Shown: positions 51,461-61,271, numbered from the stretch's first letter. The stretch is 64,000 bases of DNA from Rubrivivax sp. (GCA_019635315.1 JAHBZT010000001.1:1534001-1598000), one strand, 5' to 3'. Notes: generated by a model not told the origin, from the letters alone. Made by a program: numbers and translations.

Positions 51461-51792
51461 GGTAGGTCAAGCGGGGTGCCGCGCCGGTGGCGCCGGGCGC
51501 CGTCGTGGTGCGTGGCGTCGTTCGCCGCGAAGCACCGGGGCGGTCGCGCTCACCACCGGCTCGCTCACCACCTTGTCGATGCCCGGCGGGTGCCCCCGAT
51601 GCAACCGGTGCGCGGGCCGCAGCCGCTCCAGGGTGGCCCCGGCGTCGCCCGCGTCGGCCGCTCGCACGGCGGCCTTCCGACGAGCCGTCCACCATGCTTC
51701 GACGAGGCGCGGTGCCACGCCGACCGAAGCGTCGACCGGAACGTCGCGTGCCATCGATCGACGGAATCAAAGACTTCGATAAACTTCGAAAT
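51461..51792. other. Spacer without recognisable gene between mutS and arsR
   Basis: I find no family-like product here. Short open frames exist on both strands (for example the minus frame at 51467-51754), but they are Arg/Ala/Pro-rich and show no start context. The right end holds the arsR promoter region. The spacer must contain the mutS promoter on the minus strand. Confidence 0.6.
51774..51790. promoter_or_regulatory. Candidate ArsR operator
   Basis: CTTCGATAAACTTCGAA lies just upstream of the arsR ATG (51793). It contains a direct repeat of CTTCGA and a TTCGAA palindrome. A related CTTCGAGAATAATGGAA lies in the promoter upstream of the gapdh gene (52257 onward). ArsR-family repressors bind such AT-rich imperfect repeats near their own promoters. 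The assignment is by position and resemblance only. Confidence 0.4.
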
Positions 51793-52119
51793 ATGGACGA
51801 GAAGACTGCCGTCGCTGCCCTCGGCGCCCTGGCCCAGGAAGCGCGCCTGCGTGTCTTCCGTGCCCTGGTCGGCGCCGGCCCCGAAGGCATGACGCCCGGC
51901 GCGCTGTCGGCGATGCTGGACATCCCCGGCTCCACGCTGTCCTTCCACCTGAAGGAACTCGTGCACGCCGAACTGGTGAGCGTGGAGCGCGAGGGCCGCA
52001 ACCTGCACTACCGCCCGGCGCTCGCGCGCATGGACGATCTGCTCGCCTACCTCACCGCCCATTGCTGCCTGGGCCAGTCCTGCGCGCCCCGGGGCGCCCG
52101 GCGCCGCACGACCTGCTGA
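51793..52119 (+). CDS. arsR: ArsR family arsenic-responsive repressor
   Basis: This is a 108-residue winged-helix repressor. The helix-turn-helix is seen in GALSAMLDIPGSTLSFHLKE and the wing in LVSVEREGRNLHYRPAL. At the C-terminus are C91 and C92 (HCCLGQSC), C97 and C108, a possible arsenite site of the CC-x(n)-C type found in Acidithiobacillus-like ArsR. It heads the ars genes. The ATG at 51793 overlaps the candidate operator region. Confidence 0.92.
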   Translation: MDEKTAVAALGALAQEARLRVFRALVGAGPEGMTPGALSAMLDIPGSTLSFHLKELVHAELVSVEREGRNLHYRPALARMDDLLAYLTAHCCLGQSCAPRGARRRTTC

Positions 52120-52243
52120 CCCGCGGCCATCGATCGAACCGGTTGCATGTCCGGGTGCGTGCCGAAGACCCGCGCCGACGCGCCGGCAACGCGCGCCGCG
52201 CAGGCGCCGGCGCCTCGCCGGGCGTCACGCAGGTGTCATGAGA

Positions 52244-52271
52244 TTGTCATCCTATGCTTCGAGAATAATGG
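52244..52271 (+). promoter_or_regulatory. Candidate sigma70 promoter of gapdh-arsJ-arsC-acr3
   Basis: TTGTCA (52244-52249) is followed after 16 bp by TAATGG (52266-52271), and AGGAGG lies farther on, in front of the GTG at 52305. The spacer contains CTTCGAGAA, similar to the arsR operator candidate, so ArsR control of the second promoter is plausible. Confidence 0.45.
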
Positions 52272-52304
52272 AATGATGTTCGACCCACCGAGGAGGAGCG
52301 CACC

Positions 52305-53348
52305 GTGAGAGTCGGCATCAATGGCCTGGGCCGCATCGGCCGCCTCGCGCTGCGCGCGGCGCTGGGCGCGGCGGAGCGCCCGGCGGACGACCCGCGCGCC
52401 GGCAACCGCCTGGAGGTCGTGCACCTCAACGAGATCAAGGGCGGCGCCGCCGCCACCGCGCACCTGCTGCAGTTCGACAGCGTGCAGGGCCGCTGGCGGG
52501 CCGACCTCCGCGCCGACGGCGAAGGGGCCCTGCGCATCGGCGACCGCCGGCTCGGCTTCACGGCGCACCCGGCCCCGGCCGAGATTCCCTGGGGCGAGCT
52601 GGGCGTGGACCTGGTGCTCGAGTGCACCGGCAAGTTCCTGACGCCCGAGACGCTGCAAGGCCACCTGGACCGTGGCGCGAAGCGCGTCATCGTCGCGGCG
52701 CCGGTGAAGGTGGGCGACGTGCTCAACATCGTGGTCGGCATCAACGAGCACCTCTACGAGCCAGCGCGCCACCGCATCGTGACGGCCGCCTCCTGCACCA
52801 CCAACTGCCTGGCCCCCGTGGTCAAGGTCGTGCACGAGGCGCTGGGCATCCGCCACGGCCAGATCACGACCATCCACGACCCGACCAACACCAACCTGGT
52901 CGTCGACGCGCCGCACAAGGACCTGCGCCGCGCGCGCAGCGCGATGCTGAGCCTGGCGCCCACGACGACCGGCAGCGCGACCGCCATCGCGCTGATCTAC
53001 CCCGAGCTGAAGGGCAAGCTGAACGGCCACGCGGTGCGCGCGCCGGTGCTGAACGCCTCGCTCACCGACTGCGTGTTCGAGCTGCAGCGCGCCACCACGG
53101 CCGACGAGGTGAACGCGCTGTTCCAGGCCGCAGCCGCCGGGCCGCTGGCCGGCATCCTGGGCTACGAGGAGCGGCCGCTCGTCAGCGCCGACTACGCCCG
53201 CGACACGCGCAGCAGCATCGTCGACGCGCCCAGCACGATGGTCACCGACGGCACGCTGCTCAAGGTCTACGCCTGGTACGACAACGAGATGGGCTATGCC
53301 TGCCGGATGGTCGACCTGGCCTGCCACCTGCACGCGCAAGGCCTCTGA
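52305..53348 (+). CDS. gapdh: ArsJ-associated glyceraldehyde-3-phosphate dehydrogenase
   Basis: This 347-residue type I GAPDH has the NAD-binding opening [16 protein letters not shown] and the catalytic Cys in [11 protein letters not shown]. Next to arsJ such enzymes form 1-arseno-3-phosphoglycerate from arsenate and glyceraldehyde 3-phosphate, which ArsJ then exports. That role is known for the pair in other bacteria and is inferred here from the neighbour. The GTG at 52305 is preceded by AGGAGG at proper distance. arsJ starts 10 bp after its stop. Confidence 0.92.
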   Translation: MRVGINGLGRIGRLALRAALGAAERPADDPRAGNRLEVVHLNEIKGGAAATAHLLQFDSVQGRWRADLRADGEGALRIGDRRLGFTAHPAPAEIPWGELGVDLVLECTGKFLTPETLQGHLDRGAKRVIVAAPVKVGDVLNIVVGINEHLYEPARHRIVTAASCTTNCLAPVVKVVHEALGIRHGQITTIHDPTNTNLVVDAPHKDLRRARSAMLSLAPTTTGSATAIALIYPELKGKLNGHAVRAPVLNASLTDCVFELQRATTADEVNALFQAAAAGPLAGILGYEERPLVSADYARDTRSSIVDAPSTMVTDGTLLKVYAWYDNEMGYACRMVDLACHLHAQGL

Positions 53349-53358
53349 AGGCGGCCCC

Positions 53359-54621
53359 ATGAACAGCGGCACCCGCAACTACGCCATCGTCACGGCCGCC
53401 TACTGGGGCTTCACCCTCAGCGACGGCGCGCTGCGCATGCTGGTGCTGCTGCACTTCTACCGGCTGGGCTACTCGCCCTTCACGCTGGCCTTCCTGTTCC
53501 TGCTGTACGAGGCGATGGGCGTGGTCGCCAACCTGATCGGCGGCTGGCTGGCCACGCGCTACGGCATCGCGCGCATGCTGGCGGTGGGCCTGGCCACGCA
53601 GATCGCCGGCTTCCTGCTGCTGTCGGCGCTGTCGCCTTCGTGGACGGCAGCGCTCTCGGTGGCCTGGGTCGTGGTCGCGCAGGGCCTGTGCGGTGTCGCC
53701 AAGGACCTCACCAAGACGGCCAGCAAGTCGGCGATCAAGCTGACCGCCGGCGAGGCCACCGGGCAGCTCTTCAGGTGGGTCGCCTTCTTCACCGGCAGCA
53801 AGAATGCGATGAAGGGCGTGGGCTTCTTCCTCGGCGGCCTGCTGCTGCAGGCGCTGGGCTTCCAGCAGGCGCTGTGGGTGATGGCGGCGCTGCTGGCGCT
53901 GGTCCTCGCGGGCGTGGTGGCCTTCGTGCCGCGGCTGATGGGCAGGAGCAAGGCCTCGAAGTCGGCGCGCGAGCTGTTCGCCAAGAACCGCGGCATCAAC
54001 CTGCTGGCGGCGGCCCGCGTGGCGCTGTTCGGCGCGCGCGACGTCTGGTTCGTCGTCGGCGTGCCGGTCTTCCTGTATGCGGCCGGCTGGAGCTTCACGA
54101 TGGTCGGCGGATTCCTCGCGCTGTGGACCATCGGCTACGGCGCGGTGCAGGCGCTGGCGCCGGCGATCGTGCGGCGCAGCGACGACGGCCTGACAGCCGA
54201 GGTGCCGGCGGCGCGCCTGTGGTCGGCGCTGCTGGCGCTGGTGCCCATGGTGCTGGCCGCGCTGGTGCTCGCCGAGGTGCCGCACCTGGAGTGGGTGGTG
54301 GTCGCCGGGCTCGGCGTCTTCGGCTTCGCCTTCGCGATCAACTCGTCGGTGCACTCCTACCTGGTGCTGGCCTACGCCGGCTCCGAGAAGGCGGCCGAGG
54401 ATGTCGGCTTCTACTACGCGGCCAATGCGCTGGGCCGCTTCTTCGGCACGCTGATGTCGGGCCTGCTGTACCAGTGGGGCGGCCTGGCCTGGTCGCTCGC
54501 CGGGTCGGCGGCCCTGCTCGCGAGCTGCTGGCTGGTCACGCTGGCGCTGCCGACGCGGGTGCAGGCTGCGCGTGCGCCGCGGCCCGCATCCCCCACGCCC
54601 ACGTCCGGAGCGGCCTCATGA
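53359..54621 (+). CDS. arsJ: Organoarsenical efflux MFS transporter ArsJ
   Basis: This is a 420-residue major facilitator protein with about 11-12 helices. ArsJ exports 1-arseno-3-phosphoglycerate made by the preceding GAPDH. The sequence shows NYAIVTAAYWGFTLSDGALR, KDLTKTASKSAIKLTA and the FGFAFAINSSVHSYLVLAYA segment typical of ArsJ. It ends with a short Pro/Thr/Ser tail. Its TGA is overlapped by the arsC ATG. The ATG at 53359 has GAAGGCGG before it. Confidence 0.93.
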   Translation: MNSGTRNYAIVTAAYWGFTLSDGALRMLVLLHFYRLGYSPFTLAFLFLLYEAMGVVANLIGGWLATRYGIARMLAVGLATQIAGFLLLSALSPSWTAALSVAWVVVAQGLCGVAKDLTKTASKSAIKLTAGEATGQLFRWVAFFTGSKNAMKGVGFFLGGLLLQALGFQQALWVMAALLALVLAGVVAFVPRLMGRSKASKSARELFAKNRGINLLAAARVALFGARDVWFVVGVPVFLYAAGWSFTMVGGFLALWTIGYGAVQALAPAIVRRSDDGLTAEVPAARLWSALLALVPMVLAALVLAEVPHLEWVVVAGLGVFGFAFAINSSVHSYLVLAYAGSEKAAEDVGFYYAANALGRFFGTLMSGLLYQWGGLAWSLAGSAALLASCWLVTLALPTRVQAARAPRPASPTPTSGAAS

Positions 54622-55112
54622 GCGACAAGGTCTACCACGTGCTCTTCGTCTGCACGCACAACTCGGCGCGGTCGATCATGGCCGAGGGCCTCCTCAACAG
54701 CGTGGGCCAGGGCCGCTTCCGGGCCTACTCGGCGGGCAGCCACCCGGGCCCGGAGGTCCACCCGCTCGCGCTGAGGACCCTGTCGGCGCTGCGCATCCCG
54801 ACCGAGGGCTACCGCAGCAAGGACTGGTCCGAGTTCGCACGGCCCGGCGCCCCCGGACTCGACTTCGTCTTCACCGTCTGCGACCAGGCCGCCGGCGAGG
54901 CCTGCCCGGTCTGGCCCGGCCAGCCGATCACGGCCCACTGGGGCGTGGCCGACCCGGCCGCCTTCGAGGGCACGGACGAGCAGAAGGCCCGGGTCTTCTG
55001 GGACACCGCGGTCATCCTCAAGCGCCGCATCGAGCTGATGCTGGCGCTGCCGCTCGCGTCGCTGGACCAGATGACCCTGCAGCGCGAGGTGCGCGACATC
55101 GGCCGCCGATAG
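54618..55112 (+). CDS. arsC: Arsenate reductase ArsC (low-molecular-weight phosphatase type)
   Basis: This 164-residue cytoplasmic enzyme reduces arsenate to arsenite. The P-loop VCTHNSARS contains nucleophile C12. Two further cysteines, C88 and C96 (in [12 protein letters not shown]), match the redox relay of the LMW-phosphatase family. The electron donor (thioredoxin or glutaredoxin) is not decided. It overlaps arsJ (ATGA) and is followed 4 bp later by acr3. GGAG precedes the ATG at 54618. Confidence 0.92.
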   Translation: MSDKVYHVLFVCTHNSARSIMAEGLLNSVGQGRFRAYSAGSHPGPEVHPLALRTLSALRIPTEGYRSKDWSEFARPGAPGLDFVFTVCDQAAGEACPVWPGQPITAHWGVADPAAFEGTDEQKARVFWDTAVILKRRIELMLALPLASLDQMTLQREVRDIGRR

Positions 55113-55116
55113 CCTC

Positions 55117-56166
55117 ATGTCGACCAGTGCGCTCCCCGCTCCGGCGGCCAGGCCCTCGCCCCTGGGCGCCTTCGAGCGCTACCTCACGGTCTGGGTGGCC
55201 CTGGGCATCCTGGCCGGCGTGGGCCTCGGGCTGGTGGCGCCGGCGGCCTTCCGGGCGATCGCCGCGCTCGAGGTGGCGCACGTCAACCTGGTCGTCGCGG
55301 TCCTCATCTGGATCATGATCTATCCGATGATGATCCAGATCGACTGGAGCGCCATCAAGGACGTGGGCCGCAAGCCGCGCGGCCTGGTCCTCACGCTGGT
55401 CGTCAACTGGCTCGTCAAGCCCTTCACGATGGCCGCGCTGGGGGTGCTGTTCTTCGAGCACCTCTTCGCGCCCTGGGTCAGCCCGCAGTCGGCCAGCGAA
55501 TACATCGCCGGCATGATCCTGCTCGGTGTCGCGCCCTGCACGGCCATGGTGTTCGTCTGGAGCCAGCTCGTGAAGGGCGACGCGAGCTACACGCTGGTGC
55601 AGGTGTCGGTGAACGACCTGATCATGGTCGTCGCCTTCGCGCCGATCGCGGCCTTCCTGCTCGGGGTCACGCAGATCGCCGTGCCGTGGCAGACGCTGGT
55701 GCTGTCGACCGTGCTGTACGTGGTGCTGCCGCTGGCCGCGGGCATGGCCACGCGGCGGCTGCTGCGGCGCCGCCCGGCGCAGGCCGTGCCCGCGCTGGTG
55801 GCCGCGCTCAAGCCCTGGTCCATCGTCGGCCTCATCGCCACCGTGGTGCTGCTGTTCGGCTTCCAGGCCCGCACCATCGTCGAGCAGCCGCTGGTGATCG
55901 GCATGATCGCGGTGCCGCTGGTGCTGCAGACCTACGGCATCTTCGCGCTCGCCTGGATCGGCGCGCGCTGGCTGAAGCTGCCGCACGACATCGCCGGCCC
56001 GGCCTGCCTGATCGGCACCTCCAACTTCTTCGAACTGGCGGTGGCGGTGGCGATCTCGCTGTTCGGCCTGCACTCCGGCGCCGCGCTGGCCACCGTGGTG
56101 GGCGTGCTGGTCGAGGTGCCCCTGATGCTGTCGCTGGTGTGGTTCGTCAACCGCGGCCGCGGCTGA
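55117..56166 (+). CDS. acr3: Arsenite efflux transporter Acr3
   Basis: This is a 349-residue inner-membrane protein with ten helices of the ACR3 (BART superfamily) type. The essential-type cysteine is C141 in [15 protein letters not shown]. Other motifs are [31 protein letters not shown] and [16 protein letters not shown]. It exports arsenite by proton antiport. It is the last of the arsR-gapdh-arsJ-arsC-acr3 set and converges with chrA. Confidence 0.95.
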   Translation: MSTSALPAPAARPSPLGAFERYLTVWVALGILAGVGLGLVAPAAFRAIAALEVAHVNLVVAVLIWIMIYPMMIQIDWSAIKDVGRKPRGLVLTLVVNWLVKPFTMAALGVLFFEHLFAPWVSPQSASEYIAGMILLGVAPCTAMVFVWSQLVKGDASYTLVQVSVNDLIMVVAFAPIAAFLLGVTQIAVPWQTLVLSTVLYVVLPLAAGMATRRLLRRRPAQAVPALVAALKPWSIVGLIATVVLLFGFQARTIVEQPLVIGMIAVPLVLQTYGIFALAWIGARWLKLPHDIAGPACLIGTSNFFELAVAVAISLFGLHSGAALATVVGVLVEVPLMLSLVWFVNRGRG

Positions 56167-56215
56167 CGGTGGGACGGCGCGCCGGGTGCCGGGCCGGGCA
56201 CGCGCCGGGCGGCCG

Positions 56216-57442
56216 TCACGCCAGCAGCGCGCCGGCCAGCGCGCCGAGCGCGACAACGATCACCGGCGAGACGCGCGCGTAGACCAGCAGGCCGAATGCG
56301 GCCAGCGCGAGGCCGAAGTCGGCGCGGCCGTGGATCGCGCTGGTCCACACCGGGTCATAGAGCGCGGCCAGCAGGATGCCCACCACGCCGGCGTTGACGC
56401 CGGCCATCGCCGCGCGCACGGCATCGCGCCGGCGCAGGGTGTCCCAGAACGGCAGGGCGCCGACGACGAGCAGGAAGGCCGGCACGAAGATCACGGCCAG
56501 GAAGACGAGACCGCCGAGCCAGCCCGACAGCGGGCCGTCCATCACCGCACCGAGGTAGGCCGCGAAGGTGAACAGCGGCCCCGGCACCGCCTGGGCCGCG
56601 CCGTAGCCGGCCAGGAATTCCGAGTTGCCGACCACGCCGGCCGGCACCACGGTCGACTGCAGCAGCGGCAGCACCACGTGCCCGCCGCCGAAGACCAGCG
56701 CGCCCGCGCGGTAGAAGCCGTCGACCAGCGCCCACAGCGCCGAGCCGGTGGCCAGCGCCAGCAGCGGCAGCCCGAGCAGCAGCAGCCCGAACAGCGCCAG
56801 CGCGGCGGCACCGGCCGCGCGCGAGACCCCGTAGCCGACATGCACCCCCGCGTCCTGCGGCGGCAGCTTCAGCAGCCGCCAGCCGACCAGCCCGCAGGCC
56901 ACGATGGCGCCGACCTGGCCCGGCGCCGACGGCAGCGCCAGCGCCAGCAGCGCGGCGAAGATGGCCAGGCCGGCGCGCGGCCGGTCCGGGCACAGCGACC
57001 GCGCCATGCCCCACACCGCCTGTGCCACCACCGCGACCGCGACCACCTTCAGGCCCTGCACCGCCCCCGACGCCGCCAGCGCGCCGTACTGCGCGATGCC
57101 GTAGGCGAAGGCGATCAGCGCGAAGGCCGACGGCAGCGTGAAGCCGGTCCAGGCCAGCAGCGCGCCCAGCCAGCCGGCACGCTGCAGGCCGAGCGCCATG
57201 CCCACCTGGCTGCTCGCCGGGCCGGGCAGGAACTGGCACAGCGCGACGAGGTCGGCGTAGCTCGCGTCGTCGAGCCAGCGCCGCCGCGCGACGAATTCGG
57301 TGCGGAAGTAGCCCAGGTGCGCCACCGGCCCGCCGAAGGAGGTCAGGCCCAGCTTCAGGAAGGCCGCCAGCACCTCGAGCGGGCTGCCGCGGCGCGGTGG
57401 TTCGGCGGCCGGTGTGGGGTCGTCCTGCACGGTCTCGGGCAT
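56216..57442 (-). CDS. chrA: Chromate efflux transporter ChrA (long-chain)
   Basis: This is a 408-residue inner-membrane protein made of two homologous CHR domains. The first has FLKLGLTSFGGPVAHLGYFR and FLPGPASSQVG, the second GALVFGGGHVVLPLLQ and AVPGPLFTFAAYLG. It exports chromate. The ATG at 57442 was chosen; a TTG at 57457 is in frame. It lies 19 bp after the PhoD stop on the same strand. Its presence next to an ars operon points to a small metal-resistance area. Confidence 0.93.
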   Translation of the reverse strand: MPETVQDDPTPAAEPPRRGSPLEVLAAFLKLGLTSFGGPVAHLGYFRTEFVARRRWLDDASYADLVALCQFLPGPASSQVGMALGLQRAGWLGALLAWTGFTLPSAFALIAFAYGIAQYGALAASGAVQGLKVVAVAVVAQAVWGMARSLCPDRPRAGLAIFAALLALALPSAPGQVGAIVACGLVGWRLLKLPPQDAGVHVGYGVSRAAGAAALALFGLLLLGLPLLALATGSALWALVDGFYRAGALVFGGGHVVLPLLQSTVVPAGVVGNSEFLAGYGAAQAVPGPLFTFAAYLGAVMDGPLSGWLGGLVFLAVIFVPAFLLVVGALPFWDTLRRRDAVRAAMAGVNAGVVGILLAALYDPVWTSAIHGRADFGLALAAFGLLVYARVSPVIVVALGALAGALLA

Positions 57443-57461
57443 GGGATTACCTGTCAACCTC

Positions 57462-59411
57462 TCAGTCCTCGCGCGCCTCGGCCTCGCGCAGCTCGAAGCC
57501 TGCGTCGCCGCCGTCGGCCAGCAGCTGCCGGATGCGCACCGGCCGCCCCTGCGCGTCCAGCTCGACGAGGCCGACGCCGCAGGCGTTGAGCAGGCGCCGG
57601 CCGGGCGGCGTGCCCTCCGGCTTGCGCGGCGTGACGCGCATGTGGCGCCGCCGCGTGAAGCGGTTCAGCGGCGAGCGCGGCGAATACAGCCAGCGGTTCA
57701 GGTGGTCCAGCACCGCCAGCAGGCGCGGCGGGAAGCGGTTGCGCAGCCCGCTGCTGCAGATCTGCCAGATGTGCGGCCCGGGCCGGCGCAGCCGCGTGCG
57801 CGTGCGCAGCTCGACGTCGTAGACGAAGGAGTAGTGCACGTCGCCCGACAGCACGACGAAGGTCTGCGGCGTCTGCGGGTGGCGGAAGATGTTGAGGATG
57901 GCGCTCGCGGCGCCGGGGTGCGACATCCAGTTCTCGGCGTCCACCATCAGCGGCCGGCCCAGGAAGGTCGCCACGCGCTGCAGCGTCTCGATCAGCTTGA
58001 CGCCGAAGATGGGCGCCGAGCTGACCAGCAGCACGGCCGCGTGGCCGCGCAGCGCCTGCTGCAGGTCGGTCAGCGCCTCCCAGTCCATCAGGCCGGACGG
58101 GCGGCGGGCCGAGGTCTCGGAACGCCAGCGGTGCGTGCGGCTGTCCACCACCATCAGCGGCGGCGTGGTCCGCCAGGCGTAGTGCCAGTCGCGGAACGCC
58201 AGCAGCCGGTCGACCAGCGCGTCGTGGGCGGGCCCGCCGGGGGCCTGCAGCGCGGCCTGCACGGCGTCCAGCAGCGCGTCGTCGAAGGCCTCCGGCCGGT
58301 TGCCCCAGCCCTGGTTCAGCAGGTAGGCCACGAGCGCGTTGCCGATGACGCGGCGCGACAGCGGGTGGCCGTAGGCGGCGTCCTCCCACTCGCGGCTGAG
58401 GTTCCAGTCGTCGCTGATGTCGTGGTCGTCGAACACCATCGCCACCGGCACGTGGGCCAGCACGCGCCGCACCGCACCCAGGCCGGCGGCGAAGCCGTCG
58501 ATCGCACGGCGCTCGCGTGCGTAGCGCGCCGCCGCGCGGTCGTCCAGGCCTTGCGGCGGCGACAGGTCCAGGCCACGCCAGGGCAGCGGCGACCAGGCGA
58601 GCAGGTACATCGCCAGCACCTCGCCCAGCGTGACCAGGTGGTTGAGCGCGTTGTCCGTCGTGAAGATCGGCTTGCGCACGCCGCCGAAGACCAGGTCGGC
58701 GAGCGCCGCGCCGCCCGGCGTGCGCGGCAGCAGGGCCAGGCGGCCGTAGTAGCAGCGCGGGTCGCGGTAGAGGTCCGCCGCGCACGCGATGCCGGCGGCC
58801 TGCATGCCCGGCAGCGCCTCGTCGGGCAAGCCCAGCCTGGCGACCACGCCGTGGATGGCGCGCAGCATCGGCCCCGCCACGTCGTCGCAGTAGACCTGGT
58901 CGCCGCTGAGCACCAGGGCCGACGGCCAGGCGTGATCGGCCTGCGCGGCGACGCACTGCCGCAGATGCTCGTCGGCGCGCACGAGGCCGTCGCCGCCGGC
59001 ATGGTGCGGCTTGCGGCAGGACCCGTGCAGCAGCGCGGCCACCCGCGGCTGGTGCACGAAGCCCGGCGTGTCGCGCCCCGGGTAGCAGAGCTCGGGTGTC
59101 GTCGTGTCGGTCCAGGCCGTCTCATCGGCGCCCGGCGGCGCCCACCAGACCCGGTAACCCGTCCAGCGGCCGGCAGGCAGGTCTTCGTCCAGCTCGAGCT
59201 GGAGCAGCTGCAGGTGCAGCCGCGCCCCGGCGCGCAGGTCGCGCTGGCGCAGCCGCGGCGACCAGGTGCGGCCGTCGTGCCGGTGCAGGTCGACACGCAC
59301 GCGCACGGCGCGCGAGGTCGCGAGCCACAGCGCGACGCGCCGCGGCTCGACGCGTCGCAGCAGCGGGCCGGCGAGCACGACGCCGAGCGCGTCGGCTTCG
59401 GATTCCTTCAT
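57462..59411 (-). CDS. phoD: PhoD-like metallophosphatase
   Basis: This roughly 649-residue protein of the PhoD/alkaline phosphatase D family has metal-binding motifs in ALVLSGDQVYCDD, AMVFDDHDISDDWN and VLSGDVHYSFV. No signal peptide is seen after the start MKESEADALGVVLAG at 59411, so a cytoplasmic location is likely. PhoD-like enzymes are phosphodiesterases or phosphatases needing Ca2+ or Fe3+. The substrate is unknown. It reads into chrA. Confidence 0.87.
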   Translation of the reverse strand: MKESEADALGVVLAGPLLRRVEPRRVALWLATSRAVRVRVDLHRHDGRTWSPRLRQRDLRAGARLHLQLLQLELDEDLPAGRWTGYRVWWAPPGADETAWTDTTTPELCYPGRDTPGFVHQPRVAALLHGSCRKPHHAGGDGLVRADEHLRQCVAAQADHAWPSALVLSGDQVYCDDVAGPMLRAIHGVVARLGLPDEALPGMQAAGIACAADLYRDPRCYYGRLALLPRTPGGAALADLVFGGVRKPIFTTDNALNHLVTLGEVLAMYLLAWSPLPWRGLDLSPPQGLDDRAAARYARERRAIDGFAAGLGAVRRVLAHVPVAMVFDDHDISDDWNLSREWEDAAYGHPLSRRVIGNALVAYLLNQGWGNRPEAFDDALLDAVQAALQAPGGPAHDALVDRLLAFRDWHYAWRTTPPLMVVDSRTHRWRSETSARRPSGLMDWEALTDLQQALRGHAAVLLVSSAPIFGVKLIETLQRVATFLGRPLMVDAENWMSHPGAASAILNIFRHPQTPQTFVVLSGDVHYSFVYDVELRTRTRLRRPGPHIWQICSSGLRNRFPPRLLAVLDHLNRWLYSPRSPLNRFTRRRHMRVTPRKPEGTPPGRRLLNACGVGLVELDAQGRPVRIRQLLADGGDAGFELREAEARED

Positions 59412-59638
59412 CGGGGCCGCATTCTCACGGCGTGCCGGCGCGGGCGCGGGGGCGGGGTGACTCGGCCGCCGGCGCCGGGCGCGGCCGACCGCCGGGCCAC
59501 GCCTCCAAGGCCCCGTGACCCGGCCAGCTGCCGACCGGGCCGGGGGACTGCCCGAGAATGCCGGGCGTGTCCGGTCGGCCCCGCCATGGGCCCGCCGCGA
59601 CGGCACGCCGCCCGAACGCCCACCCCGGAGTCCCCCCG

Positions 59639-60589
59639 ATGCCCCAGTCCCCGCCACTCGTCCGTCGTGTCCTGGCCCTGGCGGCGTTCCTGATCGCGGG
59701 CCTGCAGGCACCGGCATGGGCCGCGCCGGACGACTGCCCGGGCGCCTGGTACGGCGCCGGCAAGAAGCGCATCTGCCTGCCGCTGGGCGCGGCGTCGTTT
59801 GCCGACCGGGTGGTCTCGTTCACGCCCGGCGCCAGGCCTTCGGAAGCGCCGTTCGACAACCCGGCCGCCGCGCTGGGCGAGCCCGATTACCAGCGCACCA
59901 GCCGCCCGGACTTCGTCTCGCTGGGCTGCGACGGCACGCTGGTGCTGGCCTTCGCCGACAACGTGCTGGTCGACGTCGACGGCATGGATCTCTACGTGTT
60001 CGAGGTCGGGCCCTATGTCGAGGAGACCGAGCTCGCCATCTCGGCCGACGGCCGCGACTGGCGTGTCGTCGGCCGCATCGAGGGCGCGCGCGCCGACGTC
60101 GACATCGCGTCCGTCGCGCGGCCCGGCGAACGCTTCCGCTTCGTGCGCCTGCGCAACGTCGGCCGCAAGGGCTGCGGCGGCCGCCACTCCGGCGCCGACA
60201 TCGACGCGGTGGCGGCGGTCGGCGCCGAGCTGCGGCTGTCGTTCGACGCCGCGGTGCTGTTCGACGTCGGCCAGGCCGAACTCAGGCCGCAGGCGCAGGC
60301 CGAGCTGGCCACGGCGGCGGCGCGCCTGAATGCGATGGGCAGCGACATCCGCGTCACCGTCGAGGGCCACACCGACAGCACCGGCAGCGACGCCGACAAC
60401 CTGCGCCTGTCGGAAGCGCGGGCGCGCGCCGTCTGGGCGCACCTGGCGGCCGAGGTCGCGCTGCCGGCCGCGGCCGTCACGATCCGCGGCCTCGGCGAGA
60501 GCCGGCCGGTGGCGGGCAACGACAGCGACGAGGGCCACGCACTGAACCGGCGCGTCGAACTGCTGGTGGCGCCGGGACGCGGGCGCTGA
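59639..60589 (+). CDS. OmpA-family protein with novel N-terminal domain
   Basis: This 316-residue exported protein (signal ending near PAWA) has an N-terminal domain of about 160 residues (GEPDYQRTSRPDFVSLGCDG to GADIDAVAAVGA), resembling a beta-sandwich of surface proteins. The C-terminal OmpA peptidoglycan-binding domain has VLFDVGQAELRPQAQ, VEGHTDSTGSDADNLRLSEA and ALNRRVELLV. The second part should hold the cell wall. The first part's role is unknown. The ATG at 59639 fits. Confidence 0.85.
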   Translation: MPQSPPLVRRVLALAAFLIAGLQAPAWAAPDDCPGAWYGAGKKRICLPLGAASFADRVVSFTPGARPSEAPFDNPAAALGEPDYQRTSRPDFVSLGCDGTLVLAFADNVLVDVDGMDLYVFEVGPYVEETELAISADGRDWRVVGRIEGARADVDIASVARPGERFRFVRLRNVGRKGCGGRHSGADIDAVAAVGAELRLSFDAAVLFDVGQAELRPQAQAELATAAARLNAMGSDIRVTVEGHTDSTGSDADNLRLSEARARAVWAHLAAEVALPAAAVTIRGLGESRPVAGNDSDEGHALNRRVELLVAPGRGR

Positions 60590-60602
60590 AGCGGCGCGCC
60601 GC

Positions 60603-61271
60603 TCAGCGCCGGCGCAGGCGCAGCGCGATCACGCCCAGGCCCAGCAGGCCCATCGCCAGCGACGCCGGCTCGGGCACCGCGGCGACGCGGATGTTGTCGA
60701 GGCCGGTCTCCTCGCTGTAGCCGTCGAATTCCAGCGGCTCGGTCCAGCGCAGTGCGGTGATCGGCCGGCTGGCCGTGATGCCGAAGAACACCGGGCTGCC
60801 GGACGGGTTGCCGGCGATGTCGAACTGTGCCGTCGTCGCGTCCGCGAAGCTCACCGTCAGCCGGCCGGGGCCGGCGGCCGTGCTGGGCTCGCCCGGGTCG
60901 GCCTCGAAGGCCGCGATGTCCAGCGCCAGCGCACGGTAGGGCAGCGTCAGCGCGACGTCGTAGTGCACGACGTTGCCCGGATCGATGCTGCCGAAGTGGA
61001 ACAGGAACTTCTCGCCCAGGTAGTTCGCGATGACGCGCAAGGGCGCCGCGCTCGTCGTCGCGCTGACGCCGGGCAGGAACTCGACGCCGCTCATGAAGGC
61101 GCCGTCGCCGTAGGCCTGGAAGTCCTGCAGCAACGACCCGCTGCCGGCGGCGGCCTGCCAGTCCGCCAGCGTGGCGTAGGTCGTGTAGTCGGCCGCCTGG
61201 GCACCGGTGGCCAGGGCCAGCGTGGCCGTGGCCAGGAGGATGCGGGAACGGGCAAGGGGTGTGGACTGCAT
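60603..61271 (-). CDS. PEP-CTERM sorting-domain protein
   Basis: This 222-residue secreted protein has an N-terminal signal (ILLATATLALATGAQA) and a C-terminal PEP-CTERM tail (VPEPASLAMGLLGLGVIALR followed by RR), the substrate of the EpsH/exosortase system. The middle resembles a small beta-sandwich of unknown role. PEP-CTERM proteins are typical of biofilm-forming Gram-negatives. It is the first of two PEP-CTERM loci here. No exosortase gene is in this window. Confidence 0.88.
   Translation of the reverse strand: MQSTPLARSRILLATATLALATGAQAADYTTYATLADWQAAAGSGSLLQDFQAYGDGAFMSGVEFLPGVSATTSAAPLRVIANYLGEKFLFHFGSIDPGNVVHYDVALTLPYRALALDIAAFEADPGEPSTAAGPGRLTVSFADATTAQFDIAGNPSGSPVFFGITASRPITALRWTEPLEFDGYSEETGLDNIRVAAVPEPASLAMGLLGLGVIALRLRRR

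Noticed and set aside
51467-51754. Possible small gene between mutS and arsR on the minus strand
   Set aside because: No ribosome site, Arg/Ala/Pro-rich, no recognisable motif.
48888-52001. 1037-residue minus-strand frame overlapping mutS
   Set aside because: MutS in the other frame matches its family over its full length; the long frame has no family features.
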